A stretch of DNA of 64,000 nucleotides from JBAXAM01 sp964213355. Its GTDB lineage: Bacteria > Pseudomonadota > Gammaproteobacteria > UBA9339. Below are positions 63,548-64,000 of this stretch, one piece after another. A program made the translations under genes and the position numbers. The notes below the pieces were generated by a model. That model did not search any database. It was not told the DNA's origin and saw only the letters and a program-made list of their open reading frames with translations. The DNA lies in contig CAXOVY010000017.1 in the NCBI GenBank assembly GCA_964213355.1, forward strand, positions 1-64,000, read 5' to 3'. Numbering within the stretch: the stretch's first letter is position 1; each line of letters begins with the position of its first letter.

Positions 63548-64000
63548 CTAACTAATTTTTTTGCCTATCCGCTCCCACCTCACTCTTGTCCCTTCAGAAT
63601 CCCAACTCATCCACACACCAAATACCCTACCAATTAAGTTTTTTTCTGGCATAACACCCCAAGAGCGACTATCGGCACTACTATCACGATTATCTCCCAT
63701 CATAAAATAAGATCCTTCTGGCACTACAATATCAATCTTTTCCAATTCATTGCGACCAGATTTGATAAAAATTTTATGTTCTACATTATTACCCAATTGT
63801 TCAACTCGAACCTGAACTGGAGTGGAAAACTTATCTTCCACATCTAAATCCATACCAGCAGGTGTTTGCAACATCTGGTGACCATTAATAGTTAAAATTT
63901 TATTCTGATAAACTACGTGATCGCCTGGCAAACCAATAACCCGTTTAATATAAAGAATACTTGGATTTGGAGGAGAACGAAATAGCGCAATATCACCGCG
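63548..64000 (-). CDS. lepB: Signal peptidase I, second tandem copy (5' end outside the window)
   Basis: The frame is open to the window end and encodes the C-terminal 150 residues, beginning RGDIALFRSPPNPSILYIKRVIGLPGDH. The catalytic lysine (in YIKRVIG) and the MMGDNRDSS motif are present, while the serine lies outside the window. Over about 125 residues it is nearly identical to the downstream lepB copy, with scattered differences and a one-residue insertion, so the duplication is recent or under gene conversion. An apparent start at 63931 is internal. Confidence 0.88.
   Translation of the reverse strand, partial: RGDIALFRSPPNPSILYIKRVIGLPGDHVVYQNKILTINGHQMLQTPAGMDLDVEDKFSTPVQVRVEQLGNNVEHKIFIKSGRNELEKIDIVVPEGSYFMMGDNRDSSADSRSWGVMPEKNLIGRVFGVWMSWDSEGTRVRWERIGKKIS

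Overview
The window is AT-rich DNA from a gammaproteobacterium. The housekeeping genes (rpoH, trxA, rho, glmS, argS, an ftsN-like gene, hslVU, priA, parC, mutS, era, rnc, lepB) read as gammaproteobacterial. The argS-ftsN-hslV-hslU and lepB-rnc-era orders are typical of that class. Several features suggest a relative of host-associated Legionellales: a tandem pair of large HCx5R phosphatases, a decayed acid-sphingomyelinase-like phosphoesterase, an F-type conjugative element of the kind found in intracellular bacteria, and many insertion sequences. The placement is an inference; no rRNA gene is present.

Layout. (1) 1-19.4 kb is the right part of an integrated conjugative element: traH (3' part), traG, two small membrane-protein genes, traD, the MobF relaxase-helicase gene traI, a ribbon-helix-helix protein, an excisionase-like gene and a tyrosine integrase that runs into a tRNA-Arg(CCG) gene. 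traI is broken twice, by an IS21-family element (8741-11524, 6-bp duplication GACTAG) and an IS1634-family element (15075-17059, 4-bp duplication CTAG). Removing both in silico restores one open frame of 2039 codons. (2) 19.4-29 kb is core genome: rpoH (behind a perfect CIRCE operator), a DUF167 gene, trxA, rho, glmS, argS, an ftsN-like SPOR gene and hslVU. (3) 29-32 kb holds two paralogous phosphatase genes that look like effectors. (4) 32.2-37.2 kb holds tRNA-Met, priA, parC and a small coiled-coil membrane protein. (5) 37.2-39.3 kb is a sphingomyelinase-like pseudogene split by an IS5-family element that also carries a REP-like pair. (6) 39.3-50 kb holds a DUF4234-like membrane protein, mutS, and a minus-strand group: M13 peptidase, pdxY, APC permease, a cyclic-2,3-diphosphoglycerate-synthetase-like GTPase and a second APC permease. 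(7) 50.2-52.1 kb holds a double-glycine leader peptide and an AAA/DUF4143 ATPase behind a perfect palindrome. (8) 52-61 kb is a four-gene glycogen locus: debranching enzyme, GT4 synthase, GH57 enzyme and a 1417-residue GT3 synthase/GT35 phosphorylase fusion, with a MITE-like inverted repeat forming the 3' end of the GT4 gene. (9) 61-64 kb holds era, rnc and two tandem lepB copies, the second cut by the window end.

How the parts work together. The tra genes encode pilus assembly and mating-pair stabilisation (TraH/TraG), substrate coupling (TraD) and DNA nicking and unwinding (TraI). With traI disrupted, the element probably cannot transfer by itself, although the relaxase domain upstream of the first insertion is intact. 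The glycogen genes form a compact synthesis and breakdown module. HslVU, RpoH, thioredoxin and the HrcA-type operator form a stress-response block.
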